Shown: in pieces, positions 21,393-32,974 of the stretch
Position numbering within the stretch: position 1 is the stretch's first letter
Layout of the letters: each line of letters begins with the position of its first letter
Assembly (NCBI GenBank): GCA_928212115.1
Contig: CAKMRJ010005523.1
Span: forward strand, 103,752,794-103,816,793
Length of the DNA stretch: 64,000 nucleotides
Direction: 5' to 3'
Origin: Lactuca virosa
Lineage: Eukaryota > Streptophyta > Magnoliopsida > Asterales > Asteraceae
Translations under genes and position numbers: made by a program
Notes under the pieces: generated by a model
Told to the model about the DNA's origin: nothing
What the model saw: only the letters and a program-made list of their open reading frames with translations
Database searches by the model: none

Positions 21393-21460
21393 GTATGTTT
21401 CTATTTCTCTGTTTCAGTTATTATATCTGTGTTATGCTTATTGGTTGTACCTGTGTTTAG
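21393..21460 (+). other. Candidate 68-nt intron between gag and protease
   Basis: Starts GTATGT after G and ends TGTGTTTAG before GT. It holds 37 T of 68 bases (my count), with A+T about 69%, in a GC-rich coding context. A possible branch site CTTAT has its A at 21440, 20 nt before the end. Removing exactly these bases joins the gag frame to the protease frame with no stop (68 mod 3 = 2 equals the frame offset). If retained, translation ends at the TAG at 21458-21460. A plain indel mutation is the alternative, but it would not explain the matching splice signals. Confidence 0.65.
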
Positions 21461-24400
21461 GTACGTTTTTAGTAAATTCTTTGCCTGCTTTGGTATTATT
21501 CGACTCGGGGGCGAGTCGATCGTTTGTATCTCAGGCTTTCAGTAGAGGGTTCAGTGTGTCGGTGGATGAGCTTGAGTGTCCGTTGCGAGTGTCGATCGCC
21601 AACGAGCACGGGGTTTCTGCTTCTTCGGTTTACCGGGGATGCGAGTTGGAGATTTTCGGGGTATCCTTCCAGATAGACTTGATCCCTATTCCCATGAGGG
21701 AGGTATGCGTGATAGTAGGGATGGATTGGCTCAGTCGATTTGGCACCATGATCGACTGTGAGGGGCAGCGAGTGGTGGTTCGAACCCCAAGGGGGAGAAC
21801 TGGTGGTATATGGCGAGGGCACAAGGATCGGATCAGGGTTTTGTTCGGCAGCTAGGGCTCGGCAGTATATTCAGCACGGGTGTGCCGGTTATTTAGTGTA
21901 TGTGGTGGATACGCAGGATAGGGGGTAGCCCTCAGTCTTAGAGGTCCCAGTGGTTAGGGAGTTTGTTGACGTGTTTCCGGAGGAGTTGCCCGGAGTGCCT
22001 CCGGAGAGGCAGATTGAGTTCAGGATTGATCTAGTGCCGGGTGCGGCCCCTATCGCCAAGGCGCCGTACCGTCTGGCACCACCAGAGATGCAGGAGCTGT
22101 CATCTCAGCTGCAGGAGCTGCTGGGTAAGCAGTTTATTCGTCCGAGTAGTTCACCCTGGGGAGCACCGATACTCTTCGTCAGAAAGAAGGACGGTTCGCA
22201 CAGGATGCGCATTGACTACAGGGAGTTGAACAAGTTAACGGTGAAGAACCGTTATCCACTCCTGAGGATAGATGATCTTTTCGATCAGCTGCAGGGTGCA
22301 TCTTGGTTCTCCAAGATCGATTTGTGATCCGGGTATCACCAGGTCAGGGTGAGGGAGGAAGATGTGGAGAAGACCGCGTTCCGTACTCGTTATGGTCATT
22401 ACGAGTTCGTGGTGATGCCGTTTGGGCTCACCAACGCGCCGACTGTGTTCATGGATTTGATGAACCGAGTCTGTAGAACGATGTTCGATCGCTCGGTTAT
22501 TGTGTTCATTGATGATATCTTGGTGTATTCCAAGACCCGAGAGCAGCACGAGGAGCATCTTAGGGAGCTGCTGGAGGTTCTGCGGCGAGAACGGCTGTAT
22601 GCCAAATTCTCGAAGTGCGAGTTTTGGTTACGAGAAGTCCAGTTCCTCGGACATCTCGTTAACCAGGAGGGGATTTTGGTCGATCCGACCAAGGTGGAGG
22701 CGGTTATGCAGTGGGAGATTCTGAAATCTCCCTCAGATATCAGGGGTTTCTTGGGTTTAGCAGGGTACTACCGGAGATTCAATCGAGATTTCTAAAAAAT
22801 TGTAGTACCCCTCACTCGTTTAACGAGGAAGGGGGTGGATTTCCGGTGGGGCCCTGAGCAGCATAGGGCGTTTGAGACCCTCCGACGGTGTTTATGATAG
22901 GCGCCGATGTTGACACTCCCCGAGGGAGTCGAGGATTTTGTAGTATTTTGTGATGCATCCATCTCGGTCTTGGGGGCAGTCCTCATGCAGAGGGTACGAG
23001 TGATAGCTTATGCATCGCGGCAGCTGAAGCCGCATGAGACGAGATACCCTACGCACGATCTTGAGCTGGGAGCGGTGGTTTTCGCTCTCAAGATTTGGAG
23101 TCATTATCTGTATTGATTCCGTTGCATTATATATACGGATCACAAGAGTTTGAGACACATCATGGATCAGCCGAACCTGAACATGAGGCAGCGTAGGTGG
23201 CTGGATGTGGTCAAGGACTATGATTGTGAGATCCTTTACCATCCAGGTAAAGCGAATATGGTTGCGGATGCTTTGAGCCGCAAGTCAGCTGGGTCTTCTA
23301 CCCCAACAAGGTGTATGAGGATAGCGGTGGATTCCCCGCTTGTGAGCCTGATTAGGGATGCTCAGGTTGAGGGTATGAGATCGAAAAACTGGAAGTTAGA
23401 GAGGATTAAGGGCGAGAGCGCCCGGTTTGTTCAGGATAGCCGCGGGTTATTGACTCGATACGGTCGGATTTGGGTTCCGATGTCCGGAGGGGTCCGCCAG
23501 ACAGTGATGGTAGAGGCTCATAAGTCTCACTTTTCCATTCACCCGGGGGCCACCAAGATGTACCGCGATTTGAGTTTGAGTTATTGGTGGCCTGGTATGA
23601 AGCGAGAAATCGCTTGGTATGTGGAGAGGTGCTTGACCTGTAGGATGGTTAAGGCCGAGCATCAGAGGCCGCATGGTAAGCTGCAGCCTCTGGAGATTCC
23701 CATGTGGAAATGGGAGCAGATCACAATGGACTTCATTACGAAGTTGACGAGGACGGCGAAGGGGTTCGATGCTATATGGGTCATCGTGGATCGATTGACC
23801 AAGAGTGCCCATTTCTTGGCCATACGGGAGAGTTCGTCGGCTGAGAAATTGGCCGACATGTACGTCCGCGAGATTGTCTCTCGCCATGGGGTTCCAGTCT
23901 CCATTGTCTCCGATCGGGACGTCAGGTTTACTTCCCGTTTCTGGAAGAAGTTCCATGAGGAACTGGGTACGCGGCTGCATTTTAGTACGGCGTTCCATCC
24001 GCAGACCGATGGGCAAAGTGAGCGGACTATTCAGACCCTTGAGGATATGCTGAGGGCGTGCGTCATTGATTTCAGTGGGAGTTGGGATTCCCACCTACCG
24101 CTTGCAGAGTTCCCCTACAACAACAGCTATCATTACAGTATTGGCGGCCCGCCTTTTGAGCTGTTGTATGGGCGGAGGTGTAGAACCCCAGTCTGCTGGG
24201 GTGAGATTAGGCACAGGGTGATGGGTCGGACAGAGGTAGTTCTGCAAACTACCGAAAAGATACAGCAGATTAGACAGCGGTTGCAGACCGCTCAGAGTCG
24301 GCATAAAAGTTATGCCGACCGACGCCGATCTGAGTTGGAATTTCAGGTGGGTGACATGGTACTTCTGAAAGTCTCGCCCTGGAAGGGTGTGATCCGCTTC

Positions 24401-24790
24401 ACGAAGAGGGGAAAATTGGGCCCCCGTTATATTGGGCCATTCAGGATCATTGCCAGGGTTCGCAAAGTGGCTTATAGGCTAGAGCTTTCGGAGGAGCTTA
24501 GCCGGATTCGCAGCACGTTCCATGTTTCGCAGTTGCGAAAGTGCATCATGGACCAGGAGGCAGTAGTATCGCTGGATGATATTCAGGTCGATGAGCACCT
24601 GAATTACGTGGAGAGGCCTGGGGCCATCTTAGAGAGGAAGAAGAAGATTTTGTGAAACAAGGAAATACCTTTGGTGAAGGTGCAGTGGGAACATCGGAAG
24701 GGATCTGAGTGGACATGGGAGCCGGAGGCAGAGATGCGCGAGCACTACCCGACATTATTCATTCCAGAGGACTTCGAGGGCAAAGTCTAG
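21461..24790 (+). pseudogene. pol: Pol of element B: protease, RT, RNase H, integrase, chromodomain-like tail
   Basis: Protease active site FDSGASRSF near 21500. RT with the FIDDILVY catalytic motif near 22510. RNase H with VVFCDAS and Asp/Glu positions near 22940. Integrase from about 23500 with the His/Cys region ending CLTCR, then Asp in MDF, Asp in SDRD and Glu in GQSERT, so the DDE triad is intact. A tail after GDMVLLKVSPW ends in a chromodomain-like segment (WEHRKGSEWTWEPE) near 24690-24740. Breaks: a frame change near 21800, and stops near 21928, 22325, 22794, 22898, 23114 and 24653. Several are TGA or TAG where CGA or CAG is likely, which suggests cytosine deamination. Role: replication and chromatin-targeted integration. 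Confidence 0.9.
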
Positions 24791-24793
24791 TTC

Positions 24794-24806
24794 AAGTGGG
24801 GGAGAA
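24794..24806 (+). promoter_or_regulatory. Polypurine tract, element B
   Basis: AAGTGGGGGAGAA directly before the 3' LTR. Confidence 0.85.
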
Positions 24807-24807
24807 C

Positions 24808-26827
24808 TGTAACGCCCCGATTCGCAGGTATTGATTTAAATAAGAATTTATTTGGTTTTAAGTCCTACTCGACGAGTTGGTTGCCCTACTCGTCGAGTAG
24901 CAGCGGGGTGGGATCGCGTGTTTAGTGACCTACTCGCCGAGTCCATGAAGGGACTCGACGAGTAGGAGCTGGAAGATGAAACCCTAAACCCCGGGGTTTG
25001 CACCCTATTTAAAGAGGCTTAAGCCTCCCTTGGCCTCTTTACAGTCCTTGAGAGCTCTTAAGAAACCCTAATTCGTGTGGTGCTTTATTGTGTGAGTATT
25101 AAGCTTGGGAGGAAGATCTTTGGAGAGAAAGAACTTGGAAGGCAAGGGAATTGGAGCAAGGAAAGTGTGGGAATCAGAATCTACCTCAGTTAGCATCTTC
25201 TAGAGGTACCAAGTCAGCACCTTTTCTTCTTTTCCCTTCTAGATCTCTTTTTGGGTTGATTTTTGGGGCTTTTATGGATCCTTGAGTTGATAAGGTGGAC
25301 TATGGGCTAGATCTGAAGTTGTAACTTCAGATCTGGACCCTTCTTAAGTCCTAGAGTCATAAAGTTTCTGGTTTGGGCGTGAATGAAACCTTCCTTGGGT
25401 AGGAAACCCCATTATGGGCTTGGATTGGACATTTAGAGCCTTTATAGCTATGCATGCACGTAAAGTTTGCAACTTTACGTGAAAAGCATGCCTTAAAAGC
25501 TTGGATCTGTAGTTTGGAGCCACTGCATGGCTCAAATGAGTCTGTATGGCAAAAAGGGCTGAAGGGACTCGGCGAGTCGCAGGGTCGAATCAGCGAGTCA
25601 TATGAAGATAGGCATGAACTCGACGAGTTGGAAGAACAACTCGGCGAGTCCGTTGAAGATTGCGATAAACTCGACGAGTTGTATGAACAACTCGGCGAGT
25701 CGGATGAGATTTCCCCAAGTTATGTATGCGTGCGTATCCGTCGAGTTGCAAGAAGGAAACTCGACGAGTGGCCTTAGAGTTCGATCGTAAACCGAAGGAA
25801 CTCGACGAGTCACTCCGTGACTCGGCGGGTAGACGAGTACTTCAAGGAACTCGGCGAGTAGCCGAGGGTACTCGGCGAGTAGCCGAGGGTACTCGGCGAG
25901 TTAGGGTCAACATGGACTGTTGACCTTGACTGATGACTTTGACTTTGACTAGGGGTTGATCAGTGGACTTATGGGGTACCTTGAAGGTTGGGAACTTGTG
26001 GGTATGATTATAGTATGGTAATAGGTGGTGGAGTTGTTGACAGCGATCCGAGAGTTGGAGTTCATCTACCGAGTCGACGTCTGCAAGGTGAGTTATCCTC
26101 ACTGTATCAAAAGGGTCTAAGGCACCAAGGCCGGCCCTTTAGTTGTTATGGTTATGATATGATATATGTGATTGTGATCTGATAGATAAAAATCAGGATA
26201 GACAGTATGTTATGTTTTATAATCCTTAGGGATTGGTATGTTAGTGGCCTGCTGGGCCTGTGCTCTAGTTGTGAGAGATTGCTATGATTGATGATCTGTA
26301 AGATAAATATATATTTGACGTCTGTATATGCCAGTATATGTTAGTTATGCGCACATGATTATTTGCTTGTTGGTTGGGTTGAGGCAGTCCTGCTTTGTGT
26401 TGAAGGCCAACATACCCTATGAGCGGACTGGGGAGACTGTAGGCCCACGTGGCGGTCCAGTCATGCCGAAGGCTCGGTATAGATTTAGTTAGACTGTAGG
26501 CCCTGTAGGGCGGTCCAGTCAGGCCGATGGCCTAGTATGCATATTGATTGATTGATTATTACTGATATGATATTATCAGTGTGGTATTGGTATTTTGGGG
26601 GTAGCTCACTAAGCCCTCGGGCTTACAGTTTACAGTTATTGTTTCAGGTACTTCGGGAGATCATGGCAAGGCGAAGGCGTGACCGTACCGCTCCTCATCC
26701 TTATGATCTGACTTTTGGGACACTCTAATTGAATAATGATTTGAAAACATTTTTGTAAACAATACTATTAGGGTTTTATTTATGATTGAAAAAGTTTAAA
26801 TTTGGCGTAAAATATATGGATGTTATA
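24808..26827 (+). repeat. 3' LTR of element B (2020 bp)
   Basis: Nearly identical to the 5' LTR. The length difference comes mainly from one additional 21-bp unit near 25855-25900 in the palindrome array. Ends GTTATA, then TSD AGAGA. Confidence 0.94.
24867..25901. repeat. ACTCGNCGAGT palindrome array in 3' LTR of B
   Basis: Same positions as in the 5' LTR, with a duplicated unit (GAGTAGCCGAGGGTACTCGG) at its 3' end and several central-base changes (A to G). Confidence 0.9.
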
Positions 26828-29800
26828 AGAGACCATACTTCTTCAGGTTCTTTTCCAAGTACAACATGAAAATGAATCTTCATGTGTGCGTAGTCATCAG
26901 AATTTTTGAACTTCTCACTTATCTTGTACCGGGCTGTTATAAACATCATTTCGTTGATAGGGAAATCAAGCTGATTCATGTCTGTGTTGACTATGGAATA
27001 ACTTCTCTTTGGCTTCTTTTCAAAGGCATACATGTGATTGAATGCAACCCTTGACTCTATAGATTCGCAACTGTAGAGTTTCTTCGGATCTCCCTTCTCC
27101 ATGCCTGGAGGATCACTTTCCCTCAACCTCAAGATACTTTGAATATGCCTTTGAAGTTCTATCTCAGCTTCGACTTCTGATTTCTTTTCTTCTTTAGACT
27201 TTTTAACTACAACACCTTTCCCTTTATCTTTCAAATCAGGATTTGGTTTTGAGGAACTTGAGCTTCCTCCCTCAGTTGATGAACCAATTACAATTCCTTT
27301 GACAATAGGTCTTGCAAGTGGTTTTGTAGTCACAATTGTTGTTGAAATCAAATCAGTGTTGATATGTAATGAAATTGGAATTTGCGAAGTCAGAACTTTC
27401 CCTACAACCTTTGCATCGTCATTTGTTTTTCCAATGCCTTCTCCCTTATTATAATTTTTCGAACCTTTGCTCACCCTCCTTTCTCCCCCTTGCACCCCTG
27501 TGACAGCAGGTGGGGCATTCTGTGGTAACATTTGAGCAAACTTCGTGATAGGAGCAACAACCTTTTGGATGAATTGATCAAGAAGGTTTAACTTCTGAGT
27601 AAGAAACGCAAGAGTAAAGAATGATGTTGGAGTAGGCTTAGAGACAACTTCTTTTAAGGCTGCAAGGAGAGCATTCAGTTTCACAAACTGATTTTTATCT
27701 TCAATTGCCTTGGCTTCGAATGTTGGAACAGTGGCTTGAAATGTTTGAATGAAATTAGTGACTGCCCCTACTATAATATCAACTTTCTCCTGAATCAAAT
27801 TATAACAATCATTTACTTGATGAAGTTCACTCGAAAATTCCTGCTTCAATTCTTCGAGTTTGAAATTCACATCCTCTCGTACCTTCTTCACATCTTTTAC
27901 GAAGAGAACATGCCTTTCTTTTGCAACATTTTGAAGCTCCTTTAACGAAGAGGTATACAGATCATTCTGAGCCTTGATCCGAAGTTCGTTATTTTTATCA
28001 TTTACATCAATTTTATGTTGCAAACGATGCTCTACTGCTTTTAGCATCACATCAACTTCAATTCCTGATACCGAATGCTTTGAGCCTGAGTCTGCTTGAA
28101 ATTGAAGAATAGAATTAAGATTTCTATTTAGCACTTTAAATTGTTTTCCTGACATAAGCATATGATCAGGAATATCTTCTTCCTCTGAATCGAAGTGCAA
28201 ATCTTCAAATGTCCCTCCGAAACCGCCACCTTCTGTTTCATCATCGGAATGAGGCTTTTGTGGTTCAGTGGATTGTGATGAAAACAAAGTTGCGATAGGT
28301 TGGTTAAGGATATTGTCAAAGATTGGTGATGTGGTGATAGTTGATGTAGGAAGAACAAATGGTGGTAACAAAACTAAGGATGATGATGAAATGATTGGTA
28401 AGGAAGTTGAAAGAGAAATAGGTTGCGGAACATCGACACTCATTGAAACATTTACTCCCGTATCAGATACGTTAGCATAGATGTTTGAAATAGGGACCTC
28501 CTCAGAATTTGACTTGGTCACCACTATTTCGAGTGGAATAGTTGTTGAAGGTTCAACAGAAATAGAAGGAACAATGAATGAAATTATAGGAACAGAAGTT
28601 ACCATGGGATTAGACGAAATTGATGGTGTATCAGGGACTACTTCGTTTTCGGAGTAATCATCACGAAGAACAATTTTTCGTTGGTTCTGCTTCTTTGATA
28701 TATGATTGATGACATCTTGAGCCCTTCGTTTTTTAGATGATGGAGAAGCAGGAGCAGGGATCTCACGAACAATAATCCTTTTTCGACTGTCTGTGAGTCA
28801 TCAGACAAATTTCGTTTGTGAGATAATCTTCTTAATCTTTTCAATATTCCTGACCTTGATGGCATCACATCCTTTGAAGGCTTAACAACACCAACCTCTT
28901 CTGTCCGCTTGGTATCACTGTCAGGCTTGTTCTTTGGAGATTTGGATGTAGACTTTTTCGTACTTGTAACTGGGACCTCTGCTTCATCATCCTTCGACTT
29001 CTTGGATTGTTTAGAAGTTCCAGCTTCGACTGTAAGCAAAACCCCTATTTCCACATCTGGATTAATAGTATTCAAATATTTAACAAGAACCTTGTGCGTA
29101 GGGTTCACCTTATTGAGCATAGCATCAGGAATACGTGCTACACTTGGAAAAATATTCACATCATCCTCCACAACTTTCGGAAACTGATACTTAGTAAATT
29201 CAGCAATAGGTTCATCAGCAGGGACTTGGATTCCCTCTTTTTCATACACTTTCTCAAGAACAAGGCTCCAGTATCTTGCACACGAAATCCCCTTTACCAT
29301 ATTCGTGTTCTGCAAACTTTTGCCAAACTCCTTCCACAACTAAGTGGCATAGTCAACACTCAAGTCATAGTAAAGAGGCATTACCATTACATAAACTTGC
29401 AATCTACCCTTGTCAAGTCCTACACTTCTTCCCGTCAGGCATCTAAGGTAAATTCCAAAGAAAAAGTTCCACATACACGGAAGTCCTGATTTCTTAAAAT
29501 CACTAATCTTCTCGAGTGGGGGTTGGTAACCCATCTCGTTGAACATGTGTATAATTTGTGGATACGTATGCTTGAAGAATGGTGGAGAGTTAGGAATATC
29601 CAGAAACTGAGTGAACATCTTCTTCGTCAATCGAACTTTCTTCTCATTAATCAGATTGAAAGTAATGACGCCGGTAGCCTTGCTATAAGAAGCAGTTGAA
29701 GCAGCCATTGACAACCATGTCATCGGAACTGCGAATGAGTTGAACAAAGCAGTTGCTAATCCAGATCGTTTCAGGGCAACGATGAGCATCTTCAAGTCTT

Positions 29801-29906
29801 CTGGATATAATGAAACATTGGACTCAACTTGGTAATTTGTACTTTGAATTTTCATCAACGGTTGAGATTCAATTTCTTCAGTGTTGGAGTTCTGAACAAC
29901 AGCCAT
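26828..29906 (-). pseudogene. Extra (env-like position) gene of element D, N-terminal and central part
   Basis: Starts at ATG 29906 (MAVVQNSNTEEIE). N-terminal globular region of about 230 residues with blocks such as HMFNEMGYQPPLEKI and ISCARYWSLVLEKVY, shared with the E gene at 55330-56186. Then a basic, Ser/Lys-rich linker, a Pro/Ser/Thr-rich stretch, an acidic patch (SEEEDIPD), and a long heptad-like helical region (28100-27600). The last part before element B includes KMIHFHV-type sequence leading into the C-terminal domain. Breaks: TAG near 29340, and a frameshift near 28790. In Asteraceae annotations I recall similar proteins being labelled by software as longin-like; I would not infer that function. 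Probable structural or accessory protein of the element. Confidence 0.75.
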
Positions 29907-30143
29907 TTGTGAGTTCTAGAAAGCTTTTTGGAAAAATTAGGGCTTTTTGTTTGTCTGTGACTTTTTGATCACGTAATGATAAAAAGAAAAGTATTTTCCT
30001 TTTATAGGTAAGCCAAAAAGAATTTGAACCGTTTATCATTAATGAGTAGGCCACGTCATTCCTTGAAACTCGCACCAGTAGCCGTTTTTCCTGTCACGTC
30101 TGATAAAGTACCTTGAAACTAGGGCCAAGTTGCCAAACGGTAA

Positions 30144-32572
30144 TGTAACGCCCGTAGATCCGGGCTAGTCAATTTAGAGATAATAAGGGTCGAAAAAGAC
30201 TTTTCGACAAAAGATTATTTAGAATAAATAATCTTAACCAAGTTGTAGAATATGTCTCAAGGATTCCGTACATATAAAGAACGTCGGAATCCGAGTTATA
30301 ACGAAGAAGTTATGACCCGTCGAAGTTTCGCGACGGAACCGGCACGATACCGGGAAGCGTAAATAGTGAATTTACGGTAGAGCGACTTTTAGCCTTAGTG
30401 ATCTAAAAAAAAGTCATAGAATACGTTAAACCGAGAACATACAAAAAAAGAACGCCCAAATCTGACTTCGTATGAGGAAGTTATGAATTTTCTAAGATTT
30501 GGCTTAGCAGTGCACAGCCCGAAACTCGAATTTTAGATCGAGCGGTTTTTGGCCTACGCGGCCTAAATGAGAATTGAAGATCTCATTAATAGGAACTCAA
30601 CGGTAAAAAGACAGACGAAAACAGAGTCAGTATGTAGAAGTTATGGATTTTACGCGGACATTTAACAGTATAATCTCCTCGTACTGTTAAATTTAAGATC
30701 GGTCGAGAATTAGCCGACGGAGTCAAAATGAAAGTTGTATATCTTATTTTTACCTACGCGTAGATATAAATAACGTCAAAAACGGAGCTCGTATGTTAAA
30801 GTTACGGATTTTAGAAGTCGGAAGAGTGCTGTGCGAAAATGGGTGATATGGCACAATCTTGGCCATTGCTTTCTCCCCAAGTCTTGCCACTAGATGGTGA
30901 CATGTGGCACCAAGTTCATCCATTTTTCACCCTATAAATAGAACCTCTTTCACCCTCATTTTCTTCACACCTTTCCCATTCTTTCTTCACTTTACTCTCT
31001 CTCTAGAACCTCTCTCTAGCCCCGAAACCCCCCGAAAAGCCTAGGGAACCTCCCTAGCACGAGGCGGAAGCCCCAGAGTGCTCGACGGCTCCGAAAAGAA
31101 GAGCTTTTCGGCTTGGGAACGATGCTCCAAGCAAAGCCCGGTTTTCTATAAAACCCGCTGTAAGTGAGCTACGCCTACGCTATTTTTAATATAGCTTTTA
31201 TTTAATTATAGTAACGTTATTAGGAACTTATAATAAGTACTTGGGCTATTATTATGCGTTATATAAGTATTGTTTAACGCTTATATAATAGTAATAATAA
31301 ATAGACTATTAATTAGACTCGACGAATAATAGACTAAACACTAGTGGTAATAATACTAGGTTTCGTCGAAGGAAATTATTTTTAAGAAGCGAAGCGCTGT
31401 CTGAGTTCGGAATCACCACCTTTTCAAGTGAGTGCATAGTTACTTTCATCTTACGTATAGATATGAAGTATTTTATATAAATTACGTGCTATGTGTGCAT
31501 ATTATTTAAATACTTGCTGTCTATGCTGGATGAACGATTTTATACATGTTTTAAAAGATTTAAACGATATATTTATTTTATATCTACAAATATGTTGCGG
31601 ATGAAACATGGGTAGATGAAATAGTTGGTGTGTGATGAAATAAAATGATGAGAGATAGGTGATGATAGAAAGGTGATGATAATTAGGTAAATAAATGATG
31701 ATGAATAGGTGATGTATGATGAAAGGAGATACCATAACCTTAACCGGCAATGTGGCGATGTAGTCATCTACCAGAGTATAGATGGCGACCACGGACTATT
31801 CTAGACAACCCAGTGGAAACACCAGCAGGCCCATAACCTGTAGGTGATGAATTACAAGTTCAGGCGATGTTGTAACTACGTATTCATGCGATGATACTCT
31901 AACCCCTTACTATGAATTACGAGTTCGTGCGATGTTGTAACTACGTATTCATGCGATGATGCCCTAACCCTTGTTGGGCACGTATTGAGGGAGTAATCCC
32001 TGAATCAATATTGTCTATGTGATGCAGGCGATGATCCTTAGGGAGAGTCCTTAGGAACAAACATATAAGGAAATGCGATGTAAGGAGATGATAGGTAAAT
32101 ATGATGTAGGATACGATCCTTAGGATAAATCCTTAGGGAAGGTACTTAGGAATAAAGAAGATAATGGGGATGGGTAATTGGGTTAATTGTTCGATGATTA
32201 AACATAATAATTTTATTATTGTGGGTTGAAAACCCTATGTACTCACCAGGTTTCCCAACCTGACCCACTCAGTTTACTTGTATCACAGGTGACGAGGTGA
32301 AGTTATATTACACTGAGAGATTAAGGAGATATAGATCACTAGTGTAAATGAATGTAAGTTATGTTTATGCTTATGTTTATGTATTGACAATGACATCCCA
32401 AATGTTTTAAAATGAATAAAAATACATTTCTTCGGAAATGCTTTGATAATGAAATTATCATGTTTTTCTGGGGAACAAATTCTGCAACGTTTTTATTAAA
32501 AGAGATACTCTGATTTTTATAAAGCATAAACAAAAATCGGTCTTTTCTGGCCGTGAAAATGGGGATGTCACA
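30144..32572 (+). repeat. 5' LTR of element C (2429 bp)
   Basis: Starts TGTAACGCCCG, ends GGGATGTCACA, TATA box TATAAATAG at 30933-30941 followed by a CT-rich leader. Upstream modules resemble those of LTR A. Direct repeats with GCGATGTTGTAACTACG lie near 31865-31970. Confidence 0.94.
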
Positions 32573-32574
32573 GT

Positions 32575-32586
32575 TGGTATCAGAGC
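32575..32586 (+). promoter_or_regulatory. Primer binding site, element C
   Basis: TGGTATCAGAGC two bases after the LTR. Confidence 0.9.
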
Positions 32587-32974
32587 ATTAGTTCAAGCAA
32601 ACTAGGAATATGGATTTATTTCTAGACTTAAACTTAGAATGCTAAGCAATGATTGTGAGGAGTGTGTCTTAGGTAATACACCTGAATAGACACAAGCACT
32701 AGCTTATTTAGGGAAAATGTCTAACATCCTTTTATGTGCTAAATTATTTATGATGCTTTATAATGCTAAATGTATGATCGGATCTATGGTCTGTTGCCGA
32801 CCGGATCTAGAAACTTTACGTGTTCAGACTTCTAAACGTTTAATTACGGTATTAGAACTGGCATGTAACTTTTCGAAGTAATAGGAAGATTTACACGTCG
32901 ACCGTAAATAAAATCTTTCCTATCTTAATTCTCGTCCTTACACACATAACGTCTGAATTGGTGTATATATCGAA

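Larger units (their letters stand above)
17367..26827 (+). mobile_element. Element B: Ty3/gypsy chromovirus-like element (9461 bp)
   Basis: LTRs 17367-19364 and 24808-26827, TSD AGAGA (17362-17366 and 26828-26832), primer binding site, leader with conserved stem-loop, gag with three zinc knuckles, a candidate intron, then protease, RT, RNase H, integrase and a chromodomain-like tail, and a polypurine tract. Gag-pol order and the tail fit the Tekay/Del group of chromoviruses. LTRs are very similar, so the insertion is recent, yet the coding region has a gag frameshift and several stops. Confidence 0.95.

Noticed and set aside
20118..24790. Programmed frameshift between gag and pol in B instead of an intron
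   Set aside because: Not excluded, but no slippery sequence is visible and the 68-nt GT-AG segment fits both frame and composition. The separate frameshift near 21050 falls inside Gag and looks like an ordinary mutation.
26776..28605. A 609-residue host protein gene
   Set aside because: It is the central part of the extra gene of element D, homologous to the E gene. Its last residues run into the LTR of B.
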